Below, in pieces: positions 21,243 to 31,674 of a stretch of DNA of 64,000 nt (positions are counted from its first letter, which is position 1; the number at the start of each line of letters is the position of its first letter). Source of the DNA: Symsagittifera roscoffensis (Eukaryota > Xenacoelomorpha > Acoela > Convolutidae). The stretch covers positions 39,953,076 to 40,017,075 of the forward strand of contig NC_087069.1 of assembly GCF_963678635.1 (NCBI RefSeq). The letters are read 5' to 3'. The notes under the pieces were generated by a model. The model searched no databases. It worked only from the letters and a program-made list of their open reading frames with translations, and had not been told where the DNA came from. The translations under genes and the position numbers were made by a program.

Positions 21243-21395
21243 TTAAGAAATGATCTCTTGGTCGAATATTTTTTGCTGTTCGAGGCGATTTTCTAGTGTG
21301 GTCGGATTATTTATTAGTTTTTTGACAAGTGGGTTGAGTTTTGTAAAAAATTGTTGGGGGCAATTTTCATGGTGATTGGGAAGTCGTCTTTTTCT
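21243..21395 (-). CDS. 50-codon open frame ending in TAAATG (possible exon end)
   Basis: This frame is open from after a TAA at 21398-21396 to a TAA at 21245-21243, 50 codons with no ATG. It begins RKRRLPNHHE and is charged and helical-looking at its end (LENRLEQQKIFDQEI). It abuts the 76-aa ORF without a gap. It may be the 3' part of a spliced exon or may be meaningless; I list it because of the TAAATG junction. Confidence 0.3.
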   Translation of the reverse strand, partial: RKRRLPNHHENCPQQFFTKLNPLVKKLINNPTTLENRLEQQKIFDQEIIS

Positions 21396-21840
21396 TTATT
21401 TTTGTTTGTCAAATGATCCGGGGTATGGTGAGATTTTTATACTTTAGGCTAATTAAAATGTTCATTTTGTTACTTTAGGCTAAGTTAACAAATTTGTTTT
21501 GGGGGTATTCGTGGTCTGAGTTGGGGAAATATTGTTGATCTTTGGGTTATTAGATAAGGGAGGGGTACGGTATTATGGTGATATTTATTTTAGTTGTCAA
21601 GTTGGAGTGGTTTGCTTATTTTTGACCTGGAGGTCGTAAAGTTATAGTTATAGATGTGCCTGGAGTTCTATATGATTCGTCTAATTGGTCTTAGTTTGAG
21701 TTAGAGAAAGTGACGGATTGGATGAATCCTATTGGTCTATTTTGAACTAGAATTATTACGTACTTGTCAGCATGTTATTTTGAAAAATGTAAATGAAAAA
21801 TGTTTCGAAGGTTTCAAGATTGTGAAGTATAATGTTAAAA
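21396..21840. other. Gag-pol to accessory-gene intergenic region
   Basis: About 445 bases without a long minus-strand frame. This is where a splice acceptor or promoter for the accessory-gene message would be expected. A TTACTTTAGGCTAA sequence is repeated nearly identically about 42 bases apart (21439-21484 area). I see no unambiguous polypyrimidine-AG acceptor. Confidence 0.4.
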
Positions 21841-24800
21841 TTACTTTTGAAATTCCACTTTCTTTAAAATTTTAGATTGGGGGATGAATATTTTATAGTT
21901 TTTACGTGGTTGATTTCGGAGTCTTGTTGTTTTTCTATTTTCTGATTTGTCGATTTGTTCTTGGGGTATTATTTGTTCGGTCATTTTTCTATTTTTTCTT
22001 TGTTTTGGGGATTCTTTATGGTTTTGTGTATTGTTTTTGGTGGCGATTGGTTTTGTGTTTTGATTTTCGGTGGGGTTATCATTTTGTTCTGTGTTTTTCA
22101 GATGTGGTTCATTTTGAATGATTTTTAATCCTGTGAAAGAATATAATTGAGTTAATTCGCGGAGTGCGTATTCTTTTGGGTAATAAGGTAATAGGTTGTT
22201 TCGATGTTGAACGATTTCTTTTTTGTTTGAGTCTTTTTGTTTAATTTTATATGTGACATCAGTGGGTTTTGCAATTATTTGGTATGGTCCTTTTCGAAGG
22301 GGTTGTAATTTTTTAGAAATTCCTTTTTGAGTATTAAAATTAGGTATTAAAACAAATGTTCCAATTTTTAATTCGGAGGCTGGTGTAAAACGTGAATTGA
22401 TTTGTTCATTAATGTTTTGTCTTTGTAATAACTTTTTTGTTATTTTTTGATAAATTTCATTGTGTTTTTTATCTCTATTTAGAATCCATTCGGTGTGTGT
22501 ACCGGAGGCTAGTTTAAGAATTTGTGGGTGATGAAAATGATCTTCATCGTGTGTATGTAAAGGTAGGTTATAACAAATTGAGTCTTTATTTGGTTGACAA
22601 TAACCTTGTGCGTTTTTATGAGAATTTGCTGTAAACATTATTGGTTTGCGTGGCTTTTGGTTAAAAACCATTTCGTATGGTGACATTCCTAAAGTTGTCG
22701 TAATTTGTGAATTATACGCTAAGGGAAATAATTTTACATCTGCTGACCATTCGGTATATTTTGTATCATTTCCGTTGATGATACATCTAAGATATTCTTG
22801 TAATGAACGGTTCATACCTTCGACTAAGCCGTTTGTCCAAGGTGCATGAGATGTACGTGGTTTGTGTTTAATGTTATATAAATGACATAGTGTGATAATT
22901 TCATTATTTATGAATTCTGTACCGTTGTCTGTAACTAAAATTTCTGGTAGTCCGAATTTTGCTATCCAGTGTTCATAGAGTGTTGTGTAAGCGTAATAAG
23001 CGTTACAATGTGGTACTGGGTTAAGTGCTACATAATGTGTAAATGCGTCAACAATAACCATAATGTAGGAGTTTCCTTCGGATGAGGGTGAAATTGGTCC
23101 TTTGGTATCGAATGAGATACGATGGTTAAAGTACAAGCTTTGTCCTTTAAAATCTTGTTTTTGTGCTATTTGTTTTTGATTTGGGTAAGGTTTATTTAGT
23201 TGACATACTATACAGTCATTGCATAGTACTTTTATCCAAATTGGTGCATTTGGGAAGTAAAAATTTTGTATAAAATTTGAATATGTTTTTTCTGATCCAG
23301 AGTGTCCTTTAATATTTTGTGTATGTGAAATATTAAAAGCTATAAGAATCATACTTAAAGGGAGACATGGAACTGTAGATTCATTCAGGTTATACTCTAA
23401 AAGGTCTGTATTTTCGTTAATTGTTGTGTTGTTAAATTTGCGAAAGTATCGGAGGAGTGTTTTGTTTCCTAGAATGGTTGAATCTGCCTTGACAGGTTTA
23501 GTTTTATATTTGTGCCATGATTTTAGTTGTCTAATTATCGGGTCAAGATTTTGATATTGTTTCAGTGTTGAAATTGTAATTGTTTCTGTTGGAGGGAGAA
23601 AAATGTTTTCAATTTCGAATTTAGATAAGGGTATTGTATCAAGTGGGTCGTGAAGGTCAAAAACTTGATTTATTGTGTATTTTGAATCATTTGTTTGTGG
23701 TCCTGATAAATTTATTTTATCAGTTAAATCTTCTTTTTCAATTAGTGGAAAATGGTCTTTTTTAGGCGGGTGTTGTTTTGTTCGTTTTTGTTGGGCGTTA
23801 TTTTTTATCCATTGAGAATATGGGATTGGTTTGAAAGTTGATATTCCAAGTAAATCAACTTCATAATGATTATTTTGACAATCTAAATAAAGTGGGAAAT
23901 GTTGTAAATTATTTATTTGTGATTGTTCAATATCAGTTTTTACTGCATATTTGCATTCCAATCGGGGTGATGTTTCGTTTTCTGCGAGGTAGAATTTTAT
24001 GTTTTTGGGTATTTCAACTGTTGTTTTTCGTGTAAGTAATTCAGGTGGTGTATTTCGACTTAAGGTGTCTGGTAATGCAAGATTTTTTCCTGCAGTCCAA
24101 ACTATATGTAAGTTTGGAAATTTCATTAGAATTAGTTGAAATCTGTAAACTCGGTGGTTTGGGTTAGATTTTTGTGTAAAGAGAAAGATGATTGGTTTAT
24201 GGTCTGTGAATAGAACTGTTGGATGTTTTGATCCAAGTATCAGAAATTCATATTCTGTCAGTGTATATATTATGGCTGTACATTCTCTCATTAGAGTTGA
24301 GAGTCGTAGCTCTGCTTGAGTGAATAATCGAGAATTTGCTGATATGAGGTTCATTTTATTTGTACCATTATGTGATTGTAATAGTGCTGCACCGATGCCA
24401 AAGTTCGAAGCATCGCACATTGCATAAAATGGTTGATTTGAATCTGGAATTGTGTTTGAAATTTGTTCAGTTAAAAGTTTCTTTATTTCTTCAAATCGTG
24501 TTTGATGTTCTGTGTTCCATTCAAAATTATTTTGTTGTCTAAGGATGTTATAAAATGGTCGTAGATATAATTGCATTTTATAAACATATTTACTTAAAAA
24601 GTTTAACATTCCAAGAAATTCTTGGATTTTCTTTTTATTTGTTGGTGGTTGAAGTTTTTGAATAGCGTCAATGCGTGAATTTAATGGAGTGATTGTTTTT
24701 CTTTCTATATTATGTCCTAAGAATTTAACTCTTGTCAAAAAGAAGTGTGATTTATCGGGGGCGGCCTTCAGATTTTCGTTCTGAAGTATTTGGTGATATT

Positions 24801-27800
24801 TTTCTAAAACATTGAACATCTCGTCTTTTGTTTGTGATTGCATAAAAACATCGTCTAAATAGGTGATTGCGTTTTTCTTGAGTATTAGTGGTCTAAAAAT
24901 TTTGCTCATAAAAGCTGAAAATGCTGCTGGTCCTATGGATATTCCATAGAATAAGCGGTTGAATTCATATTGTTGGTTTCCGATAACAAATTGTGTTAAA
25001 CGTCGTGATTGTTCATCTAGTGGCATTTGATTGTATGCACTATTCATATCGGCGGTTGTAAAGTATTTGCCGTTTATTTTTGTTAAAATAACTTGTATTG
25101 GTTCAATGGGCCAATTACATTTTGATTCATCTATAAGTGAATTGAGGTATCTAGCATCGAGAACGATTTTTAATGATTCTCCTTTAGCTAGAATGATAAC
25201 AGGGTTGATAAATGTGTTGCCTTTTGGTTGTTCTTCTTTGTTTACTGGTGATATAATGTTGTATTGTTCTAAAATGTCGAGTAATCTGTTCACTTTATCA
25301 TGTAAGTGAATTGGTACTTTACTTGCTCTCTGTTTTTTGAAAACTGCGTCTGGTTTTAACGGGAGATGTAGTGATGAACTGATTTTTCCAACATCGAATT
25401 TTGATGTTGCATAGACTGATGAATATTTAATTAGCTGTTTGGCTAATTTTTCGAATTCGTCTTGTGTTATTTGTGAATGTTGGAAATTAAACATTGTTAA
25501 AAATCTTTGTTGGTCCTCTGTGTAGTTACTTATGTTGAATGTAGGTTTGAAATATGGAGTTTTTGTGAAATAATCCGTATTTCTGTTTTCGTTACTTATT
25601 ATATTATTTATAGATAATTCTTCATTAAGAATTGTAGATTGGCAAATATCTAGTAATTGGAGTATATTATTTACGCGATAGGCTTTTTCGTGTATTGGTG
25701 ATATTGTAGCGTTGGTTTCACAATATCCTAAAAGTCCTAAAGGTAATGTTACTTGGTAAGGTGTGTTGTTATAGACATGTAAGGAAATGATATCGGAATT
25801 CGAATTTTTCAAATATTTTATGGATGAGATTGTGATTTTGAAAAATTTGTGAATAGGTTTGAATTCAAATTCTGACATATAAAATTTTTGTTTGTTTTGT
25901 TCTTTATCATATTGGTGAACTTGTTTGATGGAAAAATTATAGATATTTCCTGATAGTGGTTTTAGGTGTTTTCTTTGTTGGTTAAATATCGGGTAGAATT
26001 TTGAAAAGAATGGTGGTTGTTTATTTAATCTTTGAAAAAATGTTAAGGATGTTTCTTTTGTTTTTGTATATTTATCTTTGATTAATATTTTACTATTTAG
26101 AATGTTAATTGTTGGTATATACTTCGAAATAAATGGTATTCCAATGATATTATATTTAATATCAGTGATATGGAATATTTGTTTAAATGGCTTATTTAAA
26201 ATTTTGCTTTGCTCCATTGTTCTGGTGGGGAGGAGAAATAATTGGATTTTTCCGTAGTTTATCAATGTTGATCCTTGTGCTGTTGCTAACTTACTGGAGG
26301 TTTCAAGAGGTGTTAGCTTTGGGTGTAAAGTTTTTATTTCATTCCATGTGGGGATGTTTATTATGTTTGATTCTGCTCCTGAATCAATTAAAAAATCTAT
26401 TTCAAGGTCTGGTGGTTGAAATTCTTTATTTCTTGGGCTTTCTAAGAGAAATGGTATTGTCCAAATTTTTTCTTTGGGTTGTTCTTTTTGTATATTTTGA
26501 TAAATGTGGTTTGTATTCAAGCATTTTGTTTTGGTATTTTTACTGGTTTGATTTGTAGTGTTAATCTCATTTGTTTCTTGCGTCGTTGGTGTGGAATTTA
26601 TGGGTGTAGTGTAATAATTTTGAAGAAATTCTGATTGATTTTCATATATGTGTGATGAAAAGGGTTGTTCATATATGACAGATTCATAGTCATTTTCGAC
26701 TTTTATCATATTGATAGAAAGAGTGTTTTCAGTATCACTTTCTGAATCTGATGATGTACAGTTTATTTGATTGAGTTGTAACGTATCAGTTACTGTGTCA
26801 TCAATACCTGGAGGGTCTGATGTTGTTTCTGGATTAGATTGTACTTGATTGATTTGTCTTTGATGTTTAGGTGTACTACTTCTGTGGCGATTATTAGAAT
26901 TATTATAGTTATTATTATTCCGGTGTGGTGATTGGGAATAATTTCTATAACGATTATTATAACTTGAGTGTCGATTTTGTGAAATATTTCGCGATCTGTT
27001 TTGGTAATTATTGTTTGGTCTGTTATAGTTCGATCTATTATATGAGTTATTCCTTGATTGATTGTTCGGGTAATTCTGGTTTCGGTTGTTTGAATAACTT
27101 CTATTTCGATTATAGGAGTAGTTTCTATTCCTATTGTATGATGAATTTCGTGATTGGTTGTTTGGATAGTAGTTATTTCTTGATTGGGAATTAGATCTAG
27201 AAACAAATCGTTGTGTATTTGAATTTGATCTGGAGTAGTTATTTCGACTATTTGGTCTATTGTAGTGATTTTGTGATGAATTGTTCGTGTTTCTTCGTTC
27301 TGGTGATCTTCCTCTATAACTTGAGTTATATGGTGATTGATTTCTTGTATAATTTGTATTGTTCGGGAGTGGTTTTCCTGAACTGTTGTTGCTGTAGACT
27401 GTTTTGTTCGGTAGATTTTGATCTTTTTTCATGTATTGATAGAATGATTTATTTGGTTCTTTATATTTTTGAGGTTTATTTTGATTGTCTTGCTGTTTTT
27501 GTCTACATTCGGAAATACTATGTCCGTATCGTCGGCAATAATTACACCATTTTTTGAAAGATGGTTTGCCTTTAAAGTTTGGGTTCTTTTCGTAAATATT
27601 GAGTATTTCAGTGATTTTTTCAACGAGGTCTGTCTCTGATTCCTGTATATTATTAATATTAGTGGGAGTCGTTTCAATTCTGTTAACGTATTGTAATTTT
27701 AGATTTTCCGTTTCTTCTAGTTTCATCGTGATTTCTGCTTGTTCTAATTTGTCTACTAGTTTTCGAAAATCTAAATCGGGTTCTCGAATTGAAGAAGGAT

Positions 27801-30069
27801 GGGATGCTCTCTTTTTTATTGCTATTTTCCTTAATTGTGGTGTTAAGGTCATCATTAAGATTTCTGTCATCTTTGTGTTTTTATAGTCGTGTGTATTTAA
27901 TGAATATGCTTTTCGAACTAGTGTTTCGATTCGTACTGCTATTTGCTTGATGGTTTCGTTTGGTAATCTGCGAATTTCATTACATAAAACTCTTTGTTGT
28001 TGTTTGTTTCTTTCGGAGTCAAACATTTTTGAAAATTCCTGTGTAAACCTTTTCCAGTTTGATTTTATTTCTAGAGGTAGTACTGAAAACCATTTTTGGG
28101 CTGCGCCATCTAAGGTTGTTTGTATTAACGCTGTGCGTCGATGTATCCAGTTTTGATGTAGTGGCGTATTAATTGGTTCAGGTCCAATATTTAAAATCAG
28201 GTTTGCTGTTACTGCATTTAAATAATCTTCTACAGAGTATTCAGGGTCTGTTCCTGTGAAAACCATTAAAGGTTTGTTTGATGTTATTGATGATCCACCC
28301 ATAAGGTATGGATTCATTGTCATTTGTAATGATTCTGCTGCATTTGGCATTTGAGAAAAATTTGAAAGTTGGTTTCTTGTTATTTCATGTTGTTGGAGAT
28401 AATATGGGAGTGGTATTTCATTTTGCATTTGTGATGGTTGATACGAGTGTGCAGTCATTGGATTTTGTTGTTGAATTGGTTGAAAAGATTGTGTATTAAT
28501 TAGATTTTGTTGTTGAATTGGTTGTTGATGTTGTGCATCTATTGGTTGTGGAGAAAAATTTCTATGATTTGTACGTGTTTTCTGTATTCCTTGTCTACGA
28601 TATTCTTGAGTATTTGGTGCAAATATATCTGGTTGTAAGAAATCATCATCTGAGGATAAATAATCCATTTGATAAGATGTCTGTTTTTTATTTTTATTTT
28701 GTTGAAAAAATGGGTAATTTTCACTGTGATCCTGTGGAGGATTTGTTTGGAAATTTATTGAATTAGGTTGGGTTATTGGGTTATCCCAATTTCGAGATCT
28801 TGTATATTGGTTAAAATTTCTTTGTGGTTGGTTATATGTTTTTGATGGATGTGTATAATTATAATTATGGTCTGCAAAGTTGTTTCTAGTGAATGTTTTG
28901 TGTGTTTTTGATGGTATTGTCATGGGTCTGTATGTTTGGTAATCCATATGTGAATATTTAGGAGCAACCGAAGGTTTAACGGTTGATTGTAAGGTTACCT
29001 GTGTTTGTGAAGGATTTGTATTTCTTGGTGTTGTTAAATTTGGGCGTATTGGTGAAATACTTTGTTGTGTAGTTGTTGTGTGTACAATTTCTTCATTTAT
29101 GAAGTGTGATGGTGTCTGGATATCTTGTTGAGTAAGATTCCTAGTTCCATTGAGGTTTTCATTGTGTATAACTGTAGAGTTTAAACTATTATTTTGTGTA
29201 TCGGGCAAAAATGTATTATAGTTTAATGGTGTTGCATCAATGCTTAATGGTATTACTTTTACATAATCTCTTATGTAAGATATCGTACTTATTGCTTGAC
29301 TTGAGATTGATTGTGGGAAGCTTATAAATGCGGGATGAGACCATTCGGGGTCCCAAACATAATCTGATTGTTCTGTGATAGCGGTATCATCGTTCGAGTT
29401 TTGGGGTCTAAAATTTTTTCTTGCTTGTGCAATTAAATCAATATTGTGTGTGAAATAATCTATTATGAACCATGCCAAAATTTTTTGTAGATCGTGTTTT
29501 GTATGTTGTGAAACGTCGTCTTTCGTGAAATTTTCTTTAATGATGTTTAAATAACTAGAGAGTAGTGTGATTTCATGTCGTACTTTCAAATGTTTAGATG
29601 TTTCTGTCGGTGAGACATTTGTTATTGGGATTTCGTTTTCTAATATCGAAATATAACTATATATTATTGCGAAAACTTCATTGGTGAATATGGAGTTTGC
29701 TCTTTGTGAGTTTTGATATTGGATGCTTTTTATATATTCTGAAAAAACTTTTGAAAATTCTAAATCAAGATCGTCTGTTTGAATTGTATATTTTCTATTA
29801 TTATGGTTTGGTGAGGTGAATTCTATGGAGTAGATTCCATACTGTTGTGTTATGTTGCATATATCTTTTAAGTAGTGGTCTATGATTTGTCTTTTGATTT
29901 TTACATCTGGGAACTCTGTTTTACATGGACTGATTCCGGGTTCAAATAAATTTAATAGTAAATTTTTGCAAAATATATGCTGTCCTCTATCAGTGGTTGC
30001 ATCTATTATAAAAGGAAAGATTTCATCATCATCTGGACTTTCTTCACCTGGGGTGTGCGTTGAGCTCAT
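21841..30069 (-). CDS. gag-pol: Gag-Pol polyprotein, 2742 aa, single frame
   Basis: The frame is intact. Residues 1-600 are Asn/Gln/Thr-rich and disordered. A gag core follows at about 600-800 (LMVFTGTDPEYSVEDYL ... WFSVLPLEIKSNWKRF). A CCHC knuckle CNYCRRYGHSISEC lies near 840, then an Arg/Asn/Ser/Tyr-rich repeat region at about 880-1080. Aspartic protease LIDSGAES is near 1230. RT spans about 1620-1830 with catalytic YLDD near 1736. RNase H follows with CDAS, REC and FTDH from about 1886. Integrase has an HHCC zinc finger near 2250-2285 (C-x2-C in CNDCIVC), core Asp in SFDTKG near 2318, DNGTE near 2380 and the Glu in GLVEGMN near 2415, then a GPY module (KGPYQII) near 2593 and a basic tail. 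All catalytic residues are present. The order is Ty3/gypsy. Fusion of gag and pol without frameshift or stop is notable, as is the long N-terminal extension. Confidence 0.95.
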   Translation of the reverse strand: MSSTHTPGEESPDDDEIFPFIIDATTDRGQHIFCKNLLLNLFEPGISPCKTEFPDVKIKRQIIDHYLKDICNITQQYGIYSIEFTSPNHNNRKYTIQTDDLDLEFSKVFSEYIKSIQYQNSQRANSIFTNEVFAIIYSYISILENEIPITNVSPTETSKHLKVRHEITLLSSYLNIIKENFTKDDVSQHTKHDLQKILAWFIIDYFTHNIDLIAQARKNFRPQNSNDDTAITEQSDYVWDPEWSHPAFISFPQSISSQAISTISYIRDYVKVIPLSIDATPLNYNTFLPDTQNNSLNSTVIHNENLNGTRNLTQQDIQTPSHFINEEIVHTTTTQQSISPIRPNLTTPRNTNPSQTQVTLQSTVKPSVAPKYSHMDYQTYRPMTIPSKTHKTFTRNNFADHNYNYTHPSKTYNQPQRNFNQYTRSRNWDNPITQPNSINFQTNPPQDHSENYPFFQQNKNKKQTSYQMDYLSSDDDFLQPDIFAPNTQEYRRQGIQKTRTNHRNFSPQPIDAQHQQPIQQQNLINTQSFQPIQQQNPMTAHSYQPSQMQNEIPLPYYLQQHEITRNQLSNFSQMPNAAESLQMTMNPYLMGGSSITSNKPLMVFTGTDPEYSVEDYLNAVTANLILNIGPEPINTPLHQNWIHRRTALIQTTLDGAAQKWFSVLPLEIKSNWKRFTQEFSKMFDSERNKQQQRVLCNEIRRLPNETIKQIAVRIETLVRKAYSLNTHDYKNTKMTEILMMTLTPQLRKIAIKKRASHPSSIREPDLDFRKLVDKLEQAEITMKLEETENLKLQYVNRIETTPTNINNIQESETDLVEKITEILNIYEKNPNFKGKPSFKKWCNYCRRYGHSISECRQKQQDNQNKPQKYKEPNKSFYQYMKKDQNLPNKTVYSNNSSGKPLPNNTNYTRNQSPYNSSYRGRSPERRNTNNSSQNHYNRPNSRNNYSRSNSNTQRFVSRSNSQSRNNYYPNNQSRNSSYNRNRNYSYNRNRSYSNNRNQNYPNNQSRNNSYNRSNYNRPNNNYQNRSRNISQNRHSSYNNRYRNYSQSPHRNNNNYNNSNNRHRSSTPKHQRQINQVQSNPETTSDPPGIDDTVTDTLQLNQINCTSSDSESDTENTLSINMIKVENDYESVIYEQPFSSHIYENQSEFLQNYYTTPINSTPTTQETNEINTTNQTSKNTKTKCLNTNHIYQNIQKEQPKEKIWTIPFLLESPRNKEFQPPDLEIDFLIDSGAESNIINIPTWNEIKTLHPKLTPLETSSKLATAQGSTLINYGKIQLFLLPTRTMEQSKILNKPFKQIFHITDIKYNIIGIPFISKYIPTINILNSKILIKDKYTKTKETSLTFFQRLNKQPPFFSKFYPIFNQQRKHLKPLSGNIYNFSIKQVHQYDKEQNKQKFYMSEFEFKPIHKFFKITISSIKYLKNSNSDIISLHVYNNTPYQVTLPLGLLGYCETNATISPIHEKAYRVNNILQLLDICQSTILNEELSINNIISNENRNTDYFTKTPYFKPTFNISNYTEDQQRFLTMFNFQHSQITQDEFEKLAKQLIKYSSVYATSKFDVGKISSSLHLPLKPDAVFKKQRASKVPIHLHDKVNRLLDILEQYNIISPVNKEEQPKGNTFINPVIILAKGESLKIVLDARYLNSLIDESKCNWPIEPIQVILTKINGKYFTTADMNSAYNQMPLDEQSRRLTQFVIGNQQYEFNRLFYGISIGPAAFSAFMSKIFRPLILKKNAITYLDDVFMQSQTKDEMFNVLEKYHQILQNENLKAAPDKSHFFLTRVKFLGHNIERKTITPLNSRIDAIQKLQPPTNKKKIQEFLGMLNFLSKYVYKMQLYLRPFYNILRQQNNFEWNTEHQTRFEEIKKLLTEQISNTIPDSNQPFYAMCDASNFGIGAALLQSHNGTNKMNLISANSRLFTQAELRLSTLMRECTAIIYTLTEYEFLILGSKHPTVLFTDHKPIIFLFTQKSNPNHRVYRFQLILMKFPNLHIVWTAGKNLALPDTLSRNTPPELLTRKTTVEIPKNIKFYLAENETSPRLECKYAVKTDIEQSQINNLQHFPLYLDCQNNHYEVDLLGISTFKPIPYSQWIKNNAQQKRTKQHPPKKDHFPLIEKEDLTDKINLSGPQTNDSKYTINQVFDLHDPLDTIPLSKFEIENIFLPPTETITISTLKQYQNLDPIIRQLKSWHKYKTKPVKADSTILGNKTLLRYFRKFNNTTINENTDLLEYNLNESTVPCLPLSMILIAFNISHTQNIKGHSGSEKTYSNFIQNFYFPNAPIWIKVLCNDCIVCQLNKPYPNQKQIAQKQDFKGQSLYFNHRISFDTKGPISPSSEGNSYIMVIVDAFTHYVALNPVPHCNAYYAYTTLYEHWIAKFGLPEILVTDNGTEFINNEIITLCHLYNIKHKPRTSHAPWTNGLVEGMNRSLQEYLRCIINGNDTKYTEWSADVKLFPLAYNSQITTTLGMSPYEMVFNQKPRKPIMFTANSHKNAQGYCQPNKDSICYNLPLHTHDEDHFHHPQILKLASGTHTEWILNRDKKHNEIYQKITKKLLQRQNINEQINSRFTPASELKIGTFVLIPNFNTQKGISKKLQPLRKGPYQIIAKPTDVTYKIKQKDSNKKEIVQHRNNLLPYYPKEYALRELTQLYSFTGLKIIQNEPHLKNTEQNDNPTENQNTKPIATKNNTQNHKESPKQRKNRKMTEQIIPQEQIDKSENRKTTRLRNQPRKNYKIFIPQSKILKKVEFQK

Positions 30070-30511
30070 TTTTTCGTTCGATGACTGTTAATATGTAATT
30101 ATTAATGTGTCGAATTGGTTGATTCCAATTGTATAAATGTACTGGTTTGTGTTTATACTGCTTTTTTATTCTTCTTTTTCCTCTTTTTGATGAATTTGAA
30201 GTTGTTTCTGAGTCAGAAAAATATAATTGATCGTGAAGTGGGCAATTTTTATCTATTGATTCTTTTAGTTTGTAAAGTTCGTCTAAACTGTTGGTTTCTG
30301 ATTCTGAAAATGCGTTTCGATTTTTTGAAAATCTTTTTCGTGTTATTTGTCTTTGTTTCGTTATTATTTTTCTTTTTAGTGTTTGTCGTTTTGTTCGAAT
30401 GTATCCAACTGTTTGTGTATGAGGTGTGATTACAAGGTCGTATTTTTTGTTATCTATTTCACAATTGTGTAAAACGATTGTTTGTTTATTTCCTAGGTTT
30501 TTAAATGACAT
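30044..30511 (-). CDS. 155-aa basic ORF overlapping the gag-pol start
   Basis: ATG-initiated frame ending 26 bases inside gag-pol in a different phase (gag-pol is +1 relative to it). The middle is strongly basic (KRQTLKRKIITKQRQITRKR; RGKRRIKKQYKHK), interleaved with acidic Ser-rich stretches (SESETNSLDE; SDSETTSNSSK). Such composition fits an RNA-binding or nuclear-localised accessory protein, but no family is recognised. Because it precedes gag-pol on the same message, gag-pol must be reached by reinitiation, leaky scanning or +1 shifting in the 26-base overlap, or by splicing. Its start is the first ATG of the frame, just downstream of the leader repeats. Confidence 0.6.
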   Translation of the reverse strand: MSFKNLGNKQTIVLHNCEIDNKKYDLVITPHTQTVGYIRTKRQTLKRKIITKQRQITRKRFSKNRNAFSESETNSLDELYKLKESIDKNCPLHDQLYFSDSETTSNSSKRGKRRIKKQYKHKPVHLYNWNQPIRHINNYILTVIERKNELNAHPR

Positions 30512-31440
30512 AAGGTTTAGGATGACGGATGCAAAAGGTTGTTAAATGGTTTCTATTTTCCTAAACTGTTAGTTCTTACGATTTTTTGGTTAGCTTAACC
30601 TGGGTCTATTTGTTCAGGGTTGGAGAGAAAAGTATATCGATTCCGAAGAATGATTTTTTACTTTCTCGTGGCTAGTATAAGTTAAGGTGTTAACTTACTT
30701 AATCTTACTTAGGGGTAGTGATTGTGTTCAAGGGTTGGAGAATAGTAAATCGATCCACAGGGTTCAGGTATAATTAGAACGCGAGTAGTTCGTTAGATAC
30801 TATTTTAAACTTACTAAGTCTAAGATTTATCCTGGGTCTGGTAAGAGGGGGGGTCAAGTGAAGGATGAATAACCGAAGTTCTTCACTGTTTATCCTAATT
30901 TGAATGATTAGTTTTGTTTAAAAATTTCTATTAGTCTTAGGTCTTTAGAAAGGGTTGGGTAGTGAATCGACGTTTGAGGTCGTTAGACACTAATTAAGTG
31001 GGTGGGGGAGAACAAAGTTGTTCTGTTTGATCCAAGGATAAGCCTTGATGATCAAGTTTTAAATTTAATTAAATAGAAAATGATTTAAGATCCAAGGATA
31101 AGCCTTGATGATCTGATTTTAAAATTAAGTGAATTTAAGTTTAAAATGTTTTAAATTTGTGTTAAGAATAGATTTAGTATTTTTATGATGTTAGTGAGCT
31201 TATGATTGCTGTTATGTTTAGGCGATGAAGCTGGAACAACAGGATGATTTATAATTACTAATCATTTATTGTCATGCTACTAATTTTTATTTTTATTTTT
31301 CAATAAATATTTTTCAAACATGTTTTGTATATTACTGCAGAGTTTTAGGAAAACGATCTTAGATCTTTTTATCAATCGTTATTGTATATTAATAATTTTG
31401 TTTAGCGCCTGAAATGATTTTGAAGATTAACTTCAAGGTT
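30512..31440 (-). promoter_or_regulatory. Leader with internal repeats and splice-donor-like sites
   Basis: About 0.9 kb of untranslated leader. A motif close to AGGGTTGGAGAATAGTAAA followed by TCGAT recurs in degenerate form near 30616, 30729 and 30951. A second pair, TCCAAGGATAAGCCTTGATG, occurs at about 31031 and 31090. On the minus strand GTAAGT (30698-30693) and GTAAGA (30708-30703) are near-consensus 5' splice sites placed upstream of the 155-aa ORF. They are good candidates for the major donor that would splice to env and the accessory genes. Roles are inferred. Confidence 0.45.
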
Positions 31441-31674
31441 TTATGTTTGCAAATGAAAATCTAAATTCATTGCTAGTAGTATTCTAAATATAAAAGTTTG
31501 TTCTGGTTTTTGCCTAACTATCATATAGCTATATGGCAAGTTTCTACTTTGTCGTATGTCGTCTCTGGTTCGAGGTCTTCTTCCAATTCCGGGTAGTTCT
31601 GTTATGGTTCGGAATATTGGCTCTGATCTATTGAGTCGTAGAGACATTTCGATTAAATTATTGTCGTATAACAT
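31441..31674 (-). CDS. 77-aa leader ORF next to the PBS
   Basis: The first ATG frame after the 5' LTR, starting 88 bases inside the element. It begins MLYDNNLIEMSLRL and has an Arg-rich centre (RRPRTRDDIRQSR). Composition is less biased than chance AT-rich frames. It may be a small regulatory protein or an upstream ORF that controls gag-pol translation. No recognised family. Confidence 0.35.
   Translation of the reverse strand: MLYDNNLIEMSLRLNRSEPIFRTITELPGIGRRPRTRDDIRQSRNLPYSYMIVRQKPEQTFIFRILLAMNLDFHLQT

Noticed and set aside
21906-30091. Many plus-strand and second-frame ORFs across gag-pol (for example 26790-27206, 26187-26558)
   Set aside because: They are shadows of the gag-pol frame, including the RNY-rich repeat region that stays open in several frames.
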